Assembly (NCBI GenBank): GCA_948099385.1
Contig: CANUEZ040000107.1
Span: forward strand, 4,960,001-5,024,000
Source: Fasciola hepatica
Taxonomy: Eukaryota > Platyhelminthes > Trematoda > Plagiorchiida > Fasciolidae
Length of the DNA: 64,000 bases
Reading direction: 5' to 3'
Program-made: the position numbers and the translations under genes
Notes under the pieces: model-generated
Seen by the model: only the letters and a program-made list of their open reading frames with translations
Told to the model about the DNA's origin: nothing
The model's database searches: none
Shown: in pieces, positions 40,806 to 51,601 of the stretch
Numbering within the stretch: the first letter of the stretch is position 1
Layout of the letters: every line of letters starts with the position of its first letter

Positions 40806-41570
40806 TGGTTTTTGGGCAGGAACCCAGAACGCAACTGGATGTGTGGCTCAACATGAAGAATGATAATCCTCTGACAACCCGCGAGCGGAGGCATCTAGAG
40901 AAAGTGGCCGTACAACAGACAAGAATTGCTCAGAGTCGTAACAAGGCAAGGTACGATAGACGGAACCAAACACACAAATGGAATCCGTTCATGTCCGGAC
41001 AGCTGGTAAAAGTGAGGAATCCCAACAGACCCGCAGTAGCCGGTCCGGGGGCTAGCAAGTTCCACAAACGATGGAGTGGACCCTACACCGTACTAGAGAG
41101 GAGGAATTCCAGTTTCAAAATCGATCAAGGACCACAAGGCAAATGGGTTAACGGGTGCGACTTGGCACCCTGGCACGTCCGGACCGAATGCTTTAAAGGA
41201 AGGGCGAGTGTAACAGGGAATGCTGGGGCGAGGGAACGGCGTGAACATCAAGGCGAACGAACGAACCAAACGAGGGTCACAGACAAAAGAACAGGTGGCG
41301 AATATGTCGGAGGCGTCCCGAAGCAGGCAAAAAGAAGCACACAGACGACCAGAGAGGAAGAAGCGGGATCTACGGCAACCAGCAAGATAGCTCAGGTGAA
41401 GGGCTGCCGATCGAGCCGTCAACTGAGACAGTCGGGCCAACCGAAGGGAAATGACGGGCAAGAGAAGCGAGCCATCGGCCACAGGAAAATGGACAGAATG
41501 CAGCCGAAGCGCTCAAGCAGCGGCAATAGCAATTTTGGTGCCGCGCAGTCTGGAAAAAAGCCTATATAAG
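40806..41570 (+). pseudogene. Integrase C-terminus of the deleted first unit, running into the LTR
   Basis: This frame duplicates the integrase end at 45034-45797 almost perfectly (VFGQEPRTQLDVWLN, KARYDRRNQTHKWNPF, KRWSGPYTVLERR). It lacks catalytic residues. As in the downstream copy, the frame continues about 120 codons into the LTR and stops in the TATA sequence. It is a remnant without RT or gag. Confidence 0.85.
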
Positions 41571-41650
41571 CGACTGTATGTGTGCCATGACTTGGCTTGT
41601 GTGATCGTGGGAATACAAGTATCCTGCCGTGCATTGTCGTCCTTGTTACG
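41209..41650 (+). repeat. Middle LTR of Gypsy-His (5' LTR of the full unit)
   Basis: 442 bp, begins TGTAACAGGG and ends TTACG (TTACA in the 3' LTR). It contains CCTATATAAG at 41561-41570, a good TATA box, followed after about 75 bp by the LTR end. Almost identical to 45437-45878. Confidence 0.93.
41561..41570 (+). promoter_or_regulatory. TATA box in the Gypsy-His LTR
   Basis: CCTATATAAG lies about 80 bp before the LTR end and probably directs transcription of the element. The same box is at 45789-45798 in the 3' LTR. The TAA of the antecedent open frame is part of it. Confidence 0.6.
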
Positions 41651-41651
41651 T

Positions 41652-41664
41652 TGGTGCCGTGACC
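41652..41664 (+). promoter_or_regulatory. Primer-binding site, tRNA-His-like
   Basis: TGGTGCCGTGACC follows the LTR directly. Its first 12 bases match the complement of the 3' end of eukaryotic tRNA-His (…GTCACGGCACCA), recalled from the general tRNA-His sequence. Confidence 0.7.
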
Positions 41665-41669
41665 ACGCT

Positions 41670-42400
41670 CACGTGATGAAGTTTCCGTGGCGGAGGATTG
41701 GATCACGGATTTTGAAAGGAAGTGGCATGCAACGGAGTAAAAGGAGACACACCTTTGTTGGCGCCGCTTAGGACACTGCTGACCGGGCGTGCCAAGGCGG
41801 TGTATGATCTGAAGATGGGGGGGGGGGGGGGGAAACAAGCCCCACTTATCGGGAGGTCCGTGGGGGGCTGGTGACGGAGTTCACACGGGAAGGTGATCGC
41901 CAGAAAGCGATGGACCGATTCAATACGGCTCGTTACGACAGTACACAAGATCCAGTCGTTCATTATCAGTACCTGTTGCACCAACTATCGATCGGGCTGC
42001 CCGAGGCAAATGGCGTAACTAGGGCACGCCTTGTTCGTGATCGTTTCGTTCAAAGCGTGGCCCCGGATGTCCAAGGCAGGTTGAGAATGGCGATTGCGTG
42101 CGGCGTGAATGATACAGAACTCCTGTTGATGATTGTTCGTGCAGCCCAATAAGAGGTGATAGTTTCGCGACTAGAGCAATCGGATTTGGAGTCCACGTTG
42201 CAGAAGACAAGCGAGGAAATCGCACAGGTAAAACTGGAACTCAACCGACAAACACAACGCACTAATGAGGCATTGAGGCATGGAGCACGAAAGAGGTGTT
42301 TTGTATGTGGCAAGGTATGACATTTTGCCCGGTACTGTCCAGAAAAACGCTTCTCTTCTTGGTTTCTTTATCCGCATTCAAGTCGAGGAGGGTGCCTATG
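41670..42400 (+). pseudogene. gag: Gypsy-His: Gag
   Basis: Capsid-like sequence starts near 41690 (EDWITDFERK) and changes frame across a run of 16 G (41817-41832). The frame 41871-42152 is clean: RQKAMDRFNTARYDSTQDPV, YLLHQLSIGLPEA, RDRFVQSVAPDVQGRL. A TAA ends it, after which the coiled, polar tail and a zinc knuckle continue (CFVCGKV, stop, HFARYC, about 42298-42335): Cys-Cys-His-Cys with a TGA inside. Gag is therefore interrupted at least three times. Confidence 0.75.
41817..41832 (+). repeat. G16 homopolymer inside gag
   Basis: Sixteen consecutive G residues at a position where the gag reading frame changes. It may have expanded after insertion; sequencing error in such a tract is also possible. 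Confidence 0.85.
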
Positions 42401-43186
42401 GTTGAGATCAGAATTGGGGGCGAACGTGAAATTGCAGTCGTAGATACGGGGGCTTGGGTATCTGTGACACCTCGCGTTGAGGGAATTGTAGTGGGGCCAT
42501 GCGAAATACGAGTGCGTGCAGTCGGAGGAGAGGCTCTGAGAGTAGCGGGAAAGCAGCAGCTAGCGGTTCAGATCGGCGACGTTCGTGTGACACATGAGAT
42601 GTTACTGGTTGAAGGGGTCGCCGAGACAATCGTTGGGGTTGATCTGTTGGAACGTGTAGGAGCAGAAATTGATTTTGAAGCTCATCGAATGCGGGTTGGA
42701 GAGAAGGATGTCGAGCTGCAATCCCGCTGGGGCCGGCTGAACCGCGTTGGGAGTGTAAAAGCTTCCTCTGTCCCAGGTTGTCCAGTCCCGTGTGTCAGAC
42801 AGTGTTTCGAGAGGTGTGCGGAGTTATTTTCGACACCAGAGGATGAGTACGGCTTTTGCGATTGGCAAGAACACAGGATCAACTTGGTGCCGGGTGCGGT
42901 GTGCAAACCAGTGTATCGGAGGCTGCCGCGGAAAGTCGTACCGGAAGTCGAGAAGCAAGTTCGGGACATGCTGTCGAAGGGAATAATTCGGGAAAGCACT
43001 AGCCCGTATTCCTCGCCAGTGTTAACGCAGAAATCGGATGGCACGTACAGATTTTGGGTTGACTTCCGGGATCTCAACCGTGTCACAATTAAGGACGAGT
43101 TCCCAATGCCACTAACCGAGGAAATATTTGAGCAGCTTCATGACGCGGAGGTGCTGTTGTTAATCGACTTGAGGTCGGGCAATTGA
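42296..43186 (+). pseudogene. pol: Gypsy-His: protease and RT N-terminal half
   Basis: Frame is -1 relative to gag. The protease shows IAVVDTGAWVSVTP and IVGVDLLERVGAEIDF. RT follows: VEKQVRDMLSKGIIRESTSPYSSP, GTYRFWVDFRDLNRVT, DEFPMPLTEEIFEQL and LLIDLRSGN. A TGA (43184-43186) follows at a place where related RTs have Trp (GYWHLPV). The RT continues in the same frame beyond. Confidence 0.85.
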
Positions 43187-44105
43187 CATCTGCCGGTGCT
43201 TGGGAGCGACAGAGATAAAACAGCGTTCTGTGTTAACGGGAAGCAGTATGAGTTCCTGCGGATGCCTTTTGGGTTGTGTAACGCACCGGCTACTTTCAGG
43301 CGTTTGCTGCTGCAGGTACTGGAACGCCTGGATGGTGTTGTGGTTTATGGGGATGATATTGTGGTATTTTCAAGGACGATTGACGGGCATGTGTCCAGAT
43401 TAAGCGCAGTCTTAGAGAGAATCAAATCAGCGGGTTTGAAATTGAGTGCAAAGAAGTGCCAGATAGCGCGTGATAAAATCATTTGTTGGGGACATATTGT
43501 TGGAAGAGGAAAACTGCAACCCCTACCCGAGAAAGCGGAGACGATTAGGAGCTTCCGCTAGCCAAAATTAAAGCGCCAACTGAGATCCTTCCCTGGCTTG
43601 GTCGGCTATGATGCCAAGTTTGTGCCAAATTTTGCCCAGAAAGCTGGTGTCCTGTTTCAACTACTGAGGAGGGATAAGAAGTTCGAGTGGACGTCAGATA
43701 CCGAGGCGGCGTTCAGGAAACTCAAGGAAAGTGCAAAAAACCCTCGAAACTGTTTGATAATACCAAAGCCGCATGAGAAATTCACCGTAGCTGTGGATGC
43801 CAGTGACGTCGGAATTGGCGCAGTATTGTCACAACCGTCTGGGGTGATCGAGTACGCCAGACGACTGCTCACAAGTGCCGAGAGGAAATACTCCACCACG
43901 GAAAAGGAATGTTTAGCAATCGTGTGGGCACTGAAAAAGTGGAGAACATGTCTGATTGCTGCTAACTTCTGTATCAAAACGGATCACAAGCCATTGACGT
44001 GGTTGATGACAACAAGAGATCCATGAGGGAGGTTGGCACGGTGGGCATACCGCCTGCAAGAAGTCACCTTTACAATCGAGCATGTCAACGGATGAGAAAA
44101 CGAAA
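43187..44105 (+). pseudogene. pol: Gypsy-His: RT core and RNase H
   Basis: Same frame as the protease, with stops at 43559-43561 (TAG), 44024-44026 (TGA) and 44092-44094 (TGA). RT motifs: FLRMPFGLCNAPATFRRLL, VVYGDDIVVFS (catalytic box YGDD), IICWGHIVG. RNase H: FTVAVDASDVGIGAVLSQPS, YSTTEKECLAIVWALKKW, IKTDHKPLTWLM. All active-site acids are visible. The individual domains look well preserved between the stops. Confidence 0.87.
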
Positions 44106-44834
44106 TACCTGACGCATTATCCCGCGCGATCCCAGACGACCAACTGCCGGCTGAGGCGATCCTAGTGAATCGGCTAATGTCAAGTGATGATGTTTTCAGC
44201 CACCAAAGAAATGACAGTCTGGTGCGGACGGTTTGTTCACATCTTCAAGCCAAAACAAGACCAGACGGGAGCTCACCTGCACTGCACTACTGAAAATTTG
44301 GGAGCGACTGAATGCGGAAGATGACAAGCTGTTCGTTGACGTTGATGTGGGACAGGGTCTGCGACCCAGACGACTCCCTTTTGTTCCCGAGGCCGTACGT
44401 GAGCAGGCAATACAGCTAGCGCACGAAAGTGTTCACATAGGACAACAACGAGTCTTCGAATTATTGCGGCGCAGAGTCCTCCGGCCCACGATGCGGCACG
44501 ACGTTGACGATTACATACGAACTTGCCCTGATTGTCAACGGAACTGAGAGCACGTAACAGCAACACCACCAAGCAGCCCATAGAAGCACAGCGAGTCTTT
44601 CAGAGCTGGGGTTTGGACATTTTTGGTCCTTTACCTGTGAGTGTTACTGGAAACTGGTATATCATGACAATGGTTGACCAAGTGTCTCGCTGGGTGGAAG
44701 CAATCCCGGTACCGGATCAAACAGGCGATACGGTCTCTCGAGTGTTTGTTGATAATGTGGTGGCGCGATTTGGTATACCAGAAACGGTCATCACTGACCA
44801 GGGTCCCTGATTCCAATCAAAGAAATTTCGAGAC
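44106..44834 (+). pseudogene. pol: Gypsy-His: integrase N-terminal half
   Basis: After the RNase H end (NEIPDALSRAI) frames shift. Frame 44233-44547 contains the zinc finger (HESVHIGQQRV, DDYIRTCPDCQRN). Frame 44532-44810 holds the first part of the core, SWGLDIFGPLPV and MVDQVSRWVEAIPV, and ends in VITDQGP with a TGA directly after. The two Asp of the catalytic triad are DIFGP and TDQGP. Confidence 0.82.
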
Positions 44835-45800
44835 ATGTTGGAACAGTGGAGGATCCGGCGAATACGAACGTCGCCTTACCACCCCCAGGCAAACGGAATG
44901 ACGGAAAGATTCAACAGAACGCTGAAGGAGTGGCTAAATAACCACGGAAGCGATTGGCAAGAAGGACTATCGAAGATATTACTCAGTTACCGCGCAACGA
45001 ACCATTCAACAACGGGGACGACACCGTTTGAACTGGTTTTTGGGCAGGAACCCAGAACGCAACTGGATGTGTGGCTCAACATGAAGAATGATAATCCTCT
45101 GACAACCCGCGAGCGGAGGCATCTAGAGAAAGTGGCCGTACAACAGACAAGAATTGCTCAGAGTCGTAACAAGGCAAGGTACGATAGACGGAACCAAACA
45201 CACAAATGGAATCCGTTCATGTCCGGACAGCTGGTAAAAGTGAGGAATCCCAACAGACCCGCAGTAGCCGGTCCGGGGGCTAGCAAGTTCCACAAACGAT
45301 GGAGTGGACCCTACACCGTACTAGAGAGGAGGAATTCCAGTTTCAAAATCGATCAAGGACCACAAGGCAAATGGGTTAACGGGTGCGACTTGGCACCCTG
45401 GCACGTCCGGACCGAATGCTTTAAAGGAAGGGCGAGTGTAACAGGGAATGCTAGGGCGAGGGAACGGCGTGAACATCAAGGCGAACGAACGAACCAAACG
45501 AGGGTCACAGACAAAAGAACAGGTGGCGAATATGTCGGAGGCGTCCCGAAGCAGGCAAAAAGAAGCACACAGACGACCAGAGAGGAAGAAGCGGGATCTA
45601 CGGCAACCAGCAAGATAGCTCAGGTGAAGGGCTGCCGATCGAGCCGTCAACTGAGACAGTCGGGCCAACCGAAGGGAAATGACGGGCAAGAGAAGCGAGC
45701 CATCGGCCACAGGAAAATGGACAGAATGCAGCCGAAGCGCTCAAGCAGCGGCAATAGCAATTTTGGTGCCGCGCAGTCTGGAAAAAAGCCTATATAAGCG
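44811..45800 (+). pseudogene. pol: Gypsy-His: integrase C-terminal half, extending into the 3' LTR
   Basis: Open for 320 codons: TSPYHPQANGMTERFNRTLKEW has the catalytic Glu, then NHGSDWQEGLSKILLSYRAT and the C-terminal KWNPFMSGQLVKV, KRWSGPYTVLERR. The last 120 codons lie within the LTR and are basic and polar (RERREHQGERTNQTR…). The stop is the TAA of TATATAA in the LTR promoter. The frame boundary at 44835 is only the first Met. Confidence 0.88.
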
Positions 45801-45878
45801 ACTGTATGTGTGCCATGACTTGGCTTGTGTGATCGTGGGAATACAAGTATCCTGCCGTGCATTGTCGTCCTTGTTACA
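45437..45878 (+). repeat. 3' LTR of Gypsy-His
   Basis: 442 bp, begins TGTAACAGGG and ends GTTACA, differing from the middle LTR at very few positions (for example GCTAGGG versus GCTGGGG near its start). Followed by ATAT (45879-45882). Confidence 0.94.
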
Positions 45879-45882
45879 ATAT

Positions 45883-46723
45883 GAACACTGAAGAATCGGC
45901 CTGACGGATGCAATCTCCAAAGCAACTGCTGAGAGTTGCTGCACCGGATGGTTAGTCTTAAAAGCTAGCATTTCGGGCAAGAAGGGAAAGAAAGTTGGTT
46001 CTTCTGAATGCTGGGGCAAGTTTGCATTGAGAGGTACTGGCTGGCCAGCGAATAATGTGGTCAAACTGGAGGACCGCGGGGCCCCTGTTGCCTAAAGGAT
46101 AAGGTACGTCGACCGTATCTACTTGTTGGTTCTCGCTGGAGTTCACCAGACGGAGCAGTGAGGGAACATGCAGTAAACGGTGTCTAGTTAGCTCGCCAAC
46201 ATGATGCCACCAGGGGAATCCTGCCAATAGGTCCGTTGGAGCTTGGCCAAAGGGAATATCATTAGCGTTTCCCGTCTAACTGATAACCAGAGCGTCAAAA
46301 TCTTCCGATAATAGGAGACGGATGACGTGGCAGATGGCTTTCGGGCCTCGCAGCTGTTCCGTAGGGTGGAGAGATTCGTCCAGACTAGTGTGTGCAGAAC
46401 GACAAATCACACCGACCGGGAGAAACTGTGCGGAAGAAGTTCCAATCCTCATCCATAAAGAGTCAGTGGGTGGAGTTTTTGGGAAGAGGATAAATGAAGT
46501 AGGATGAAAGACTATTGCTAGGATGCGGGACCATCCCACCTGCTCTGTCTTTTAGAGAATCCTCCTGGACTAAGGTATATCCAACGATGGAAATTTCGCC
46601 GTCTTATTAATCTGGGGTGGGCCGTTTCCGTGACTGCCCGGATGTGAGGTTTCCTGTCAGCCACCAGCCGCCTCAGTTCTAGTATCTTATTCAAGATACT
46701 CAAACCGTTGGTAGAGATGCATC
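45883..46723 (-). pseudogene. CR1/Jockey-like LINE C: endonuclease
   Basis: Minus strand from 46757 downwards: ILNKILELRRLVADRKPHIRAVTET is a typical endonuclease start, with RWIYLSPGGF next. Frame 46539-46276 holds LPVGVICRSAHTSLDESL (the usual VYRPP region) and SEDFDALVIS. Frame 46227-45958 continues with WWHHVGELTRHRLLHVPSLL and AVLQFDHIIRW. The parts are in three frames, so the enzyme is dead. The RT half is on the far side of the gypsy composite. Confidence 0.65.
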
Positions 46724-47290
46724 TCAAAGCGTACCCAGTAAAAATTGGAGAAGGCACAAGACAAATGTTGGATGGAAAACGCTGAGCGCGGACCTTTCGG
46801 TGCTCCTTTTGGTTCGATCACGTCCTTGGACCTTCCCGCTTGAGCTTGGCTTTTTTGAGGCCGATTTTTTGAGGTAGTTTCCGGGAGCTGGTCTGTGATG
46901 AGGATCAGCCGGGAGGAATTTGAGAGTGGAACTAAATTTTGATGGTTTTAGGGCATCAGAATGGTGGACGCAAATCTGAGGTTCCATCTGAGGCAATGTC
47001 AACTTTGGGAACAGTGGGACCGAGGAGTTACTGGTAATAGGAGTTGCTGATGGATCTTCCGATAAGGCTACCTTGTTCAGCTTGAATCTTAGAGGCTTAG
47101 CTTCCCTGAGAGCAGGGCTAGGAACGGCTGGGCCCGGAGCGGCGCCTTCTGGACAGCCTGCCCGTTTTCCAGGGGTTTTATCCGCCTCTGTGGTGTCCAC
47201 GGCCATTACATATAGCTCGCCGACAGACTTCTCTAGGTCCTCCTTTGGGGTGGTGAATGCTAAAGGCTCGCAAATAGTGATGTCACATCC
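46724..47290 (-). pseudogene. LINE C: proline-rich 5' region or ORF1 remnant
   Basis: A minus-strand frame of 160 codons or more (47206-46724, open upstream to about 47285) with low-complexity Pro/Ser/Lys-rich sequence (KRAGCPEGAAPGPAVPSP, RFKLNKVALSEDP). It precedes the endonuclease of LINE C, where ORF1 is expected. The boundary with the Penelope fragment upstream lies near 47245-47290. No defined domain is recognised. Confidence 0.45.
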
Positions 47291-47541
47291 AGAAATGCCA
47301 CCTTAGGTCCTTCCGCATTTTATTCTTTCATAATTTCTGCCAAGTGAGGATTTTTTCAGGCTGTATTGAGCAAAGTTTCTTCCTACTGGTTCCAGGTTAT
47401 CCACTATCCAACGGACAGCGGGGAGGTGGGGAGAATTGCTCATATCACATATCGGCCTCAATGGTAGCCTCGGCCTATGTCTTGGGTACGCCCCACAGAA
47501 GAGAAATACTGGTGTCCATGGGTCTTGACTGTTCATGAGTG
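47245..47541 (-). pseudogene. Penelope-like RT fragment (part A)
   Basis: On the minus strand: LPLRPICDMSNSPHLPAVRW, IVDNLEPVGRNFAQYSLKKS and, after a shift, VAFLDVTSLFASL, which is RT motif A (compare FDFESLFTNVP in the element at 2015-2848). The fragment is cut on its 5' side by the LTR of CsRn1-like copy 2. It holds only the part of RT up to motif A. Confidence 0.7.
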
Positions 47542-47906
47542 TATAGAAGACGTTCGGGAGCGGCTGGCGAACGTGTCTCCCATCGGGTCTAGCAGCGAAT
47601 ACCAACGATATCCCCTCTATCGGACGAATAGGGAAGACGTAAGTCGGTTTACAGATGCGAGGTGTATTCTATATATCGTGGCACCGAAACAGTACCGATA
47701 CGAGAAATACACCGAACGGAAAACGGAGCGAAACGCGACGGCTGTGCTGAGAGCGAACCGCGAGCGAACGAACGAAAGTGAAAGTGATTTGAAACGAGGT
47801 CGACGGAAACCTCGGAAAAGTCAGTCCAGTATGACGTGGGCAACCGGAGAACACTGAGGTCAATGTCAAAAATAGTCATTTTCTCAAAACGATCGAGGTC
47901 ACTACA
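47542..47906 (-). repeat. 3' LTR of CsRn1-like copy 2
   Basis: 365 bp, matches the copy 1 LTRs with moderate divergence; the outer end is at 47542 and ACTACA at 47901-47906 is the inner end. Confidence 0.9.
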
Positions 47907-48464
47907 GCAGCCCCCAGCTAGAAAGCACGGAAAGCTTTCGAAAAAATGTCAAGGAGTAGATGGCATACAAACGGTACTCGTGTGCGTGAATGCGTGCAAA
48001 ATACGTGAATGGAACTGTGCTGTAGGATGCTGACGGGCAAAATCCGTGGTATGCAGGAACCGTAGGATGATGGTCGAGCGTAAACCAGATTCGTTGCCAA
48101 TGACATCGGTTGCGTGAATCGTCATCCAGGTGTGCCACACCAATAACGTCCAGAGTCGGGTAACCGTTAACCAATATGATATCCGGAAGCCAAATCGGTA
48201 GGTTCGTAAATGGCAAGGAACGACAAGGACAGGGCCGATCCAGAATGCAAACGTTGGTGCCAAAATTCTCCAAATTTCGTGGGACCAGCGAAGCGTACCA
48301 TATGGCAAGGTTCCATGAAACGAAAAGAAACGAAAAACTGGTGCAGCAACCGCAATGGACTTGACTAGAATGCAGTAATAACTAATGAGGTATGTCAAAT
48401 CGTGTCGAAACGATAAACACGAAAGTTATTACTGCGAAGTGCAGTGATTAAGATCGTGTTTGAC
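47907..48464 (-). other. Pol-to-LTR spacer of copy 2
   Basis: Counterpart of 22153-22710. The 149-codon open frame (48398-47949) is retained with a single substitution. Confidence 0.5.
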
Positions 48465-50123
48465 CTAGTCGCGAAAACGTGCTGGGCAAACGATCTTCCG
48501 ACCGGAACGTGAGACGGGAGCCTCATTCACGGACGAGTGCGTAGGCGTGCTCTGCTGACTTGAACGTGAGACAGTATTCTCATTCGAGGACGTAGCAGGA
48601 CCAACTGGCTGCTGACTTGAACGTGAGACGATAGCCTCATTCGAAGTCGTAGCAGTGCCCACTGGGTGCTGTCCTGAACGTGAGACGATAGCCTCATTCG
48701 AAGTCGTAGCAGGCAACGCTAACTGCAGACCTTGACATGACACGGAAGTGTCGTCAACAGGTAGTGCAGGGTTAACATCGAATCTCATGTCAGCGAGCGA
48801 CACACTATCATCAACGTACGCGGCTTTGAGACGATCAATGCTAACGGTATCGACGCGACCGTGTCGATAAACCTTAAAGGTCTTATCGTGACGAGAAATC
48901 ACGCGAAATGGACCTTCGTAAGGCTGTTGTAATGGTTTCCGTACCGAATCAACACGAATGAATACATGCGAACAAGTTTCGAGTTCGGTCGGAACAAAAA
49001 CCTGTCGTCGCTGTATTCGAGTCTGCGCCGGAGCGAGATTTTGCATGTACGTAGACAAACAGTGAACGTAAGTCTGTACGGCAAGTGAGTCTGTACTCCG
49101 TGGCGTAAAGAATTCCCCAGGCAGTCGTAATGTCGTGCCGTAGACAAGTTCTGCGGTGGAACATTGGATATCTGCCTTTATGCAAGTCCTGATACCAAGC
49201 AGAACTAGCGGTAACGTTTCGTACCAGTCGGGGCTCTCGTGTGCTCTAAGAGCCGCTTTGAGTTGGCGATGAAAACGTTCGACTAAACCATTCGATGCTG
49301 GATGGTACGTGGTCGTGCGAATGCGTTCCGTGCCCAGCATGTGAGTTGATGAAGAGAATAGATCGGACTCAAATTGTTGCCCTCGATCGGTAGTGATTGT
49401 GGAAGGACAACCATATGAAGCTATCCATCGTTCTATCAGATGTCGAGCCACTGATTCGGCCGTGACGACAGAGATGGGAATAGCCTCGGGCCACCTCGTA
49501 AATCTATCGATGCACGTTAGTAAATAGGTATACCCGTGTGATGGGGTCAATGGACCCACAATGTCTACGTAGGTGTGATCGAAGCGAGCATCAGGCGTAG
49601 CAAAAGTACCGATAGGCGAAACTACGTGCCTATGCACTTTAGATCGTTGACATTGTAGACACTGTTTTGCCCACATACGAACATCCTTATTCATGGACGG
49701 CCAGACGTATCGTGCAGCTACTAATCGGAGACTGGCTGCGATGCCTGGATGTGATAGTCCATGTAGGGTATCGAACACGAGACGTCGATATGCAGAGGGT
49801 ACGACTGGTCGAGGTATACCAGTAGACATGTCGCAGAGTATAGTCCCGGCACTGGTGGCCAGAGGTACGGACTGACACTGTAGCGACGATGACTGAGCTG
49901 CTTCCATACATGAAGAATCCTGTGCCTGTGCGGCAGCCATGGCAGGGATGTCTAAAACCGGAGATTTAATGGCATTAAGCGGAATACGCGACAAAGCATC
50001 TGCAACGCAGTTCGACTCACCTTTAACGTGTCGTAGGTCAGTTGTGAACTGTAAAATATAGTCTAAATGTCTGACTTCTCGTGGAGAGTAACGATCAGAC
50101 TTGGTATGCAATGCATACGTCAA
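48465..50123 (-). pseudogene. pol: Integrase of CsRn1-like copy 2
   Basis: 552-codon open frame corresponding to 20494-22152, with HHCC, the D,D,E residues and the SNEAIVSRS repeats intact. It differs from copy 1 at about four residues (for example Asn to Lys and Asp to Tyr near KTFxVxRHGR). It starts within RNase H because of the shared frameshift. Confidence 0.88.
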
Positions 50124-51027
50124 AGGCTTATGGTCGGTAAAAAGAGAATGAAATATCGACCCTTGACTGCATGGCGGAAGTGTTTAACGGCATTATATGC
50201 AGCCAGCAGTTCGCGACCAAAAGCACTATATTTGGTTTCCGTGGGATTGAGGCGTCGAGAGTAGAACTCTAATGGCTGCCAGATCCCAGAAACAGACTGT
50301 TGCAGGACCACTCCGATGGCAAAGTCGGATGCGTCCACCGCTATGCTTAGCGTGGCGGATGGAACTGGGTGTATTAGGAGCGTGGTCTGAGGTAATGTCG
50401 CTTTAACCTCCGAGAACGCTACTCGTACGGCATCCGTAAGCGACAACTTACGTGGATTGCCACGAAGTAGATCAGTCAATGGAAGCAAACGTTCAGCGGC
50501 ATGGGGTATGAAACGACGATAGAAGTTAACTAACCCCAAAAATGCCTTGAGCTCCTTGATTGAGGACGGTACGGCGTAATCTAGAATAGCGCACACTTTA
50601 TCCTCGCAAGGCTTAATACCCTCTCGAGTGATCTTGTGGCCGAGGAACACAAGTTCCGGTTTGCCAAGTTCACATTTATCAGGACTGACTACTACTCGAT
50701 GTTCGGACAAACGTTGAAATAGTAGCGTCAAATGTTGGAAATGTTCATCTACGCTCGACGATGCGATTAGCAAGTCATCGATATAGACGTGAACAAATTC
50801 CAAGTCTCGTGTAATGCTATCGATAAACCTCTGGAATGTCTGAGCAGCATTTCGCAAACTAAAAGGCATACGTAGGAACTCAAACAAACCAAAAGGAGTC
50901 CTGACAGCGGTTTTCTCGACATCTTCAGCGGCGACTAGGATCTGGTGATAGGCTCGCACCAAATCGATCTTGGAAAATACAGTCGTGCCGTGAAGTGATG
51001 CCGTGATGTCGTGTATGTGGGGTATCG
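50120..51027 (-). pseudogene. pol: RT core and RNase H of CsRn1-like copy 2
   Basis: Corresponds to 19589-20497, starting after the shared TAA and ending at the shared frameshift. The YIDD box, VDASDF and RELLA motifs are conserved. Three residues differ from copy 1. Confidence 0.88.
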
Positions 51028-51405
51028 GTTAACTATCGTAACGGGTAACCGAATTTAGTGCGCGATAGTCGCCACATGGTCGCCAGCTAACGCCATCTTT
51101 GTTAGGGACCATGTGCAGAGGTGAGGCCCATGAACTGTGAGAAGGACGAACAATACCTTTAGAAAGTAAAGTGTCAAACTCACGTTTGGCGAAAACCAAT
51201 TTGTCCGGTGCCAGTCGGCGAGGTCGTGCCGTGACTAGTGGTCCGTTAGTGACAATGTGGTGTGCCACACGATCGGTCACTGTCTCTATCTCTTCAAGTG
51301 GTTTAGTCAATATGGGGAATTTAATAAACAAAGACTGAAAATCGTGCGGAATGTTTGAAAACAATTCTGTGATTCGGTGTGCATCTGTTCAAGCTGCAAT
51401 ACCCG
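51028..51405 (-). pseudogene. pol: RT N-terminus of CsRn1-like copy 2
   Basis: Frame 51364-51029 equals the end of Pol part 1 in copy 1 and stops at the same TAA. Upstream it is fused to the first gag codons through the internal deletion, so no protease and almost no gag remain and the frameshift signal is lost. Confidence 0.85.
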
Positions 51406-51601
51406 TGCTTAAAAGCAACCGCAGAAAAAGTGAGGTCTGTGTCGAGCTTCATCTTATACTCTGGCGTGCTTATGTTGCGATAATATATCGTAAAAAATAT
51501 ATATCGTGCAACGAAAGGAAGACGTGTAACAGCAAAAAATCACAGACTCACCGGGCGGGCGAATAATCCAGGAGGTTCTGGAAGTTTCGGGCTCACCAAT
51601 A

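Larger units (their letters stand above)
40756..45878 (+). mobile_element. Composite Ty3/gypsy element with three LTR parts (Gypsy-His)
   Basis: Order: 50-bp LTR start (40756-40805), 403-bp integrase end (40806-41208), full LTR (41209-41650), primer site, gag, protease, RT, RNase H, integrase, full LTR (45437-45878). The first 895 bp look like a tandem element reduced by an internal deletion at the microhomology GAAC. Flanks carry a single ATAT duplication. The LTRs are nearly identical and have perfect TGTAAC/GTTACA ends at the outside. The complete internal part has several nonsense codons. Confidence 0.88.

Noticed and set aside
47477..47857. Plus-strand 126-codon frame with ordered protein-like sequence
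   Set aside because: It runs antisense through the LTR of CsRn1-like copy 2; the same frame occurs at 51631-51915 for the same reason.
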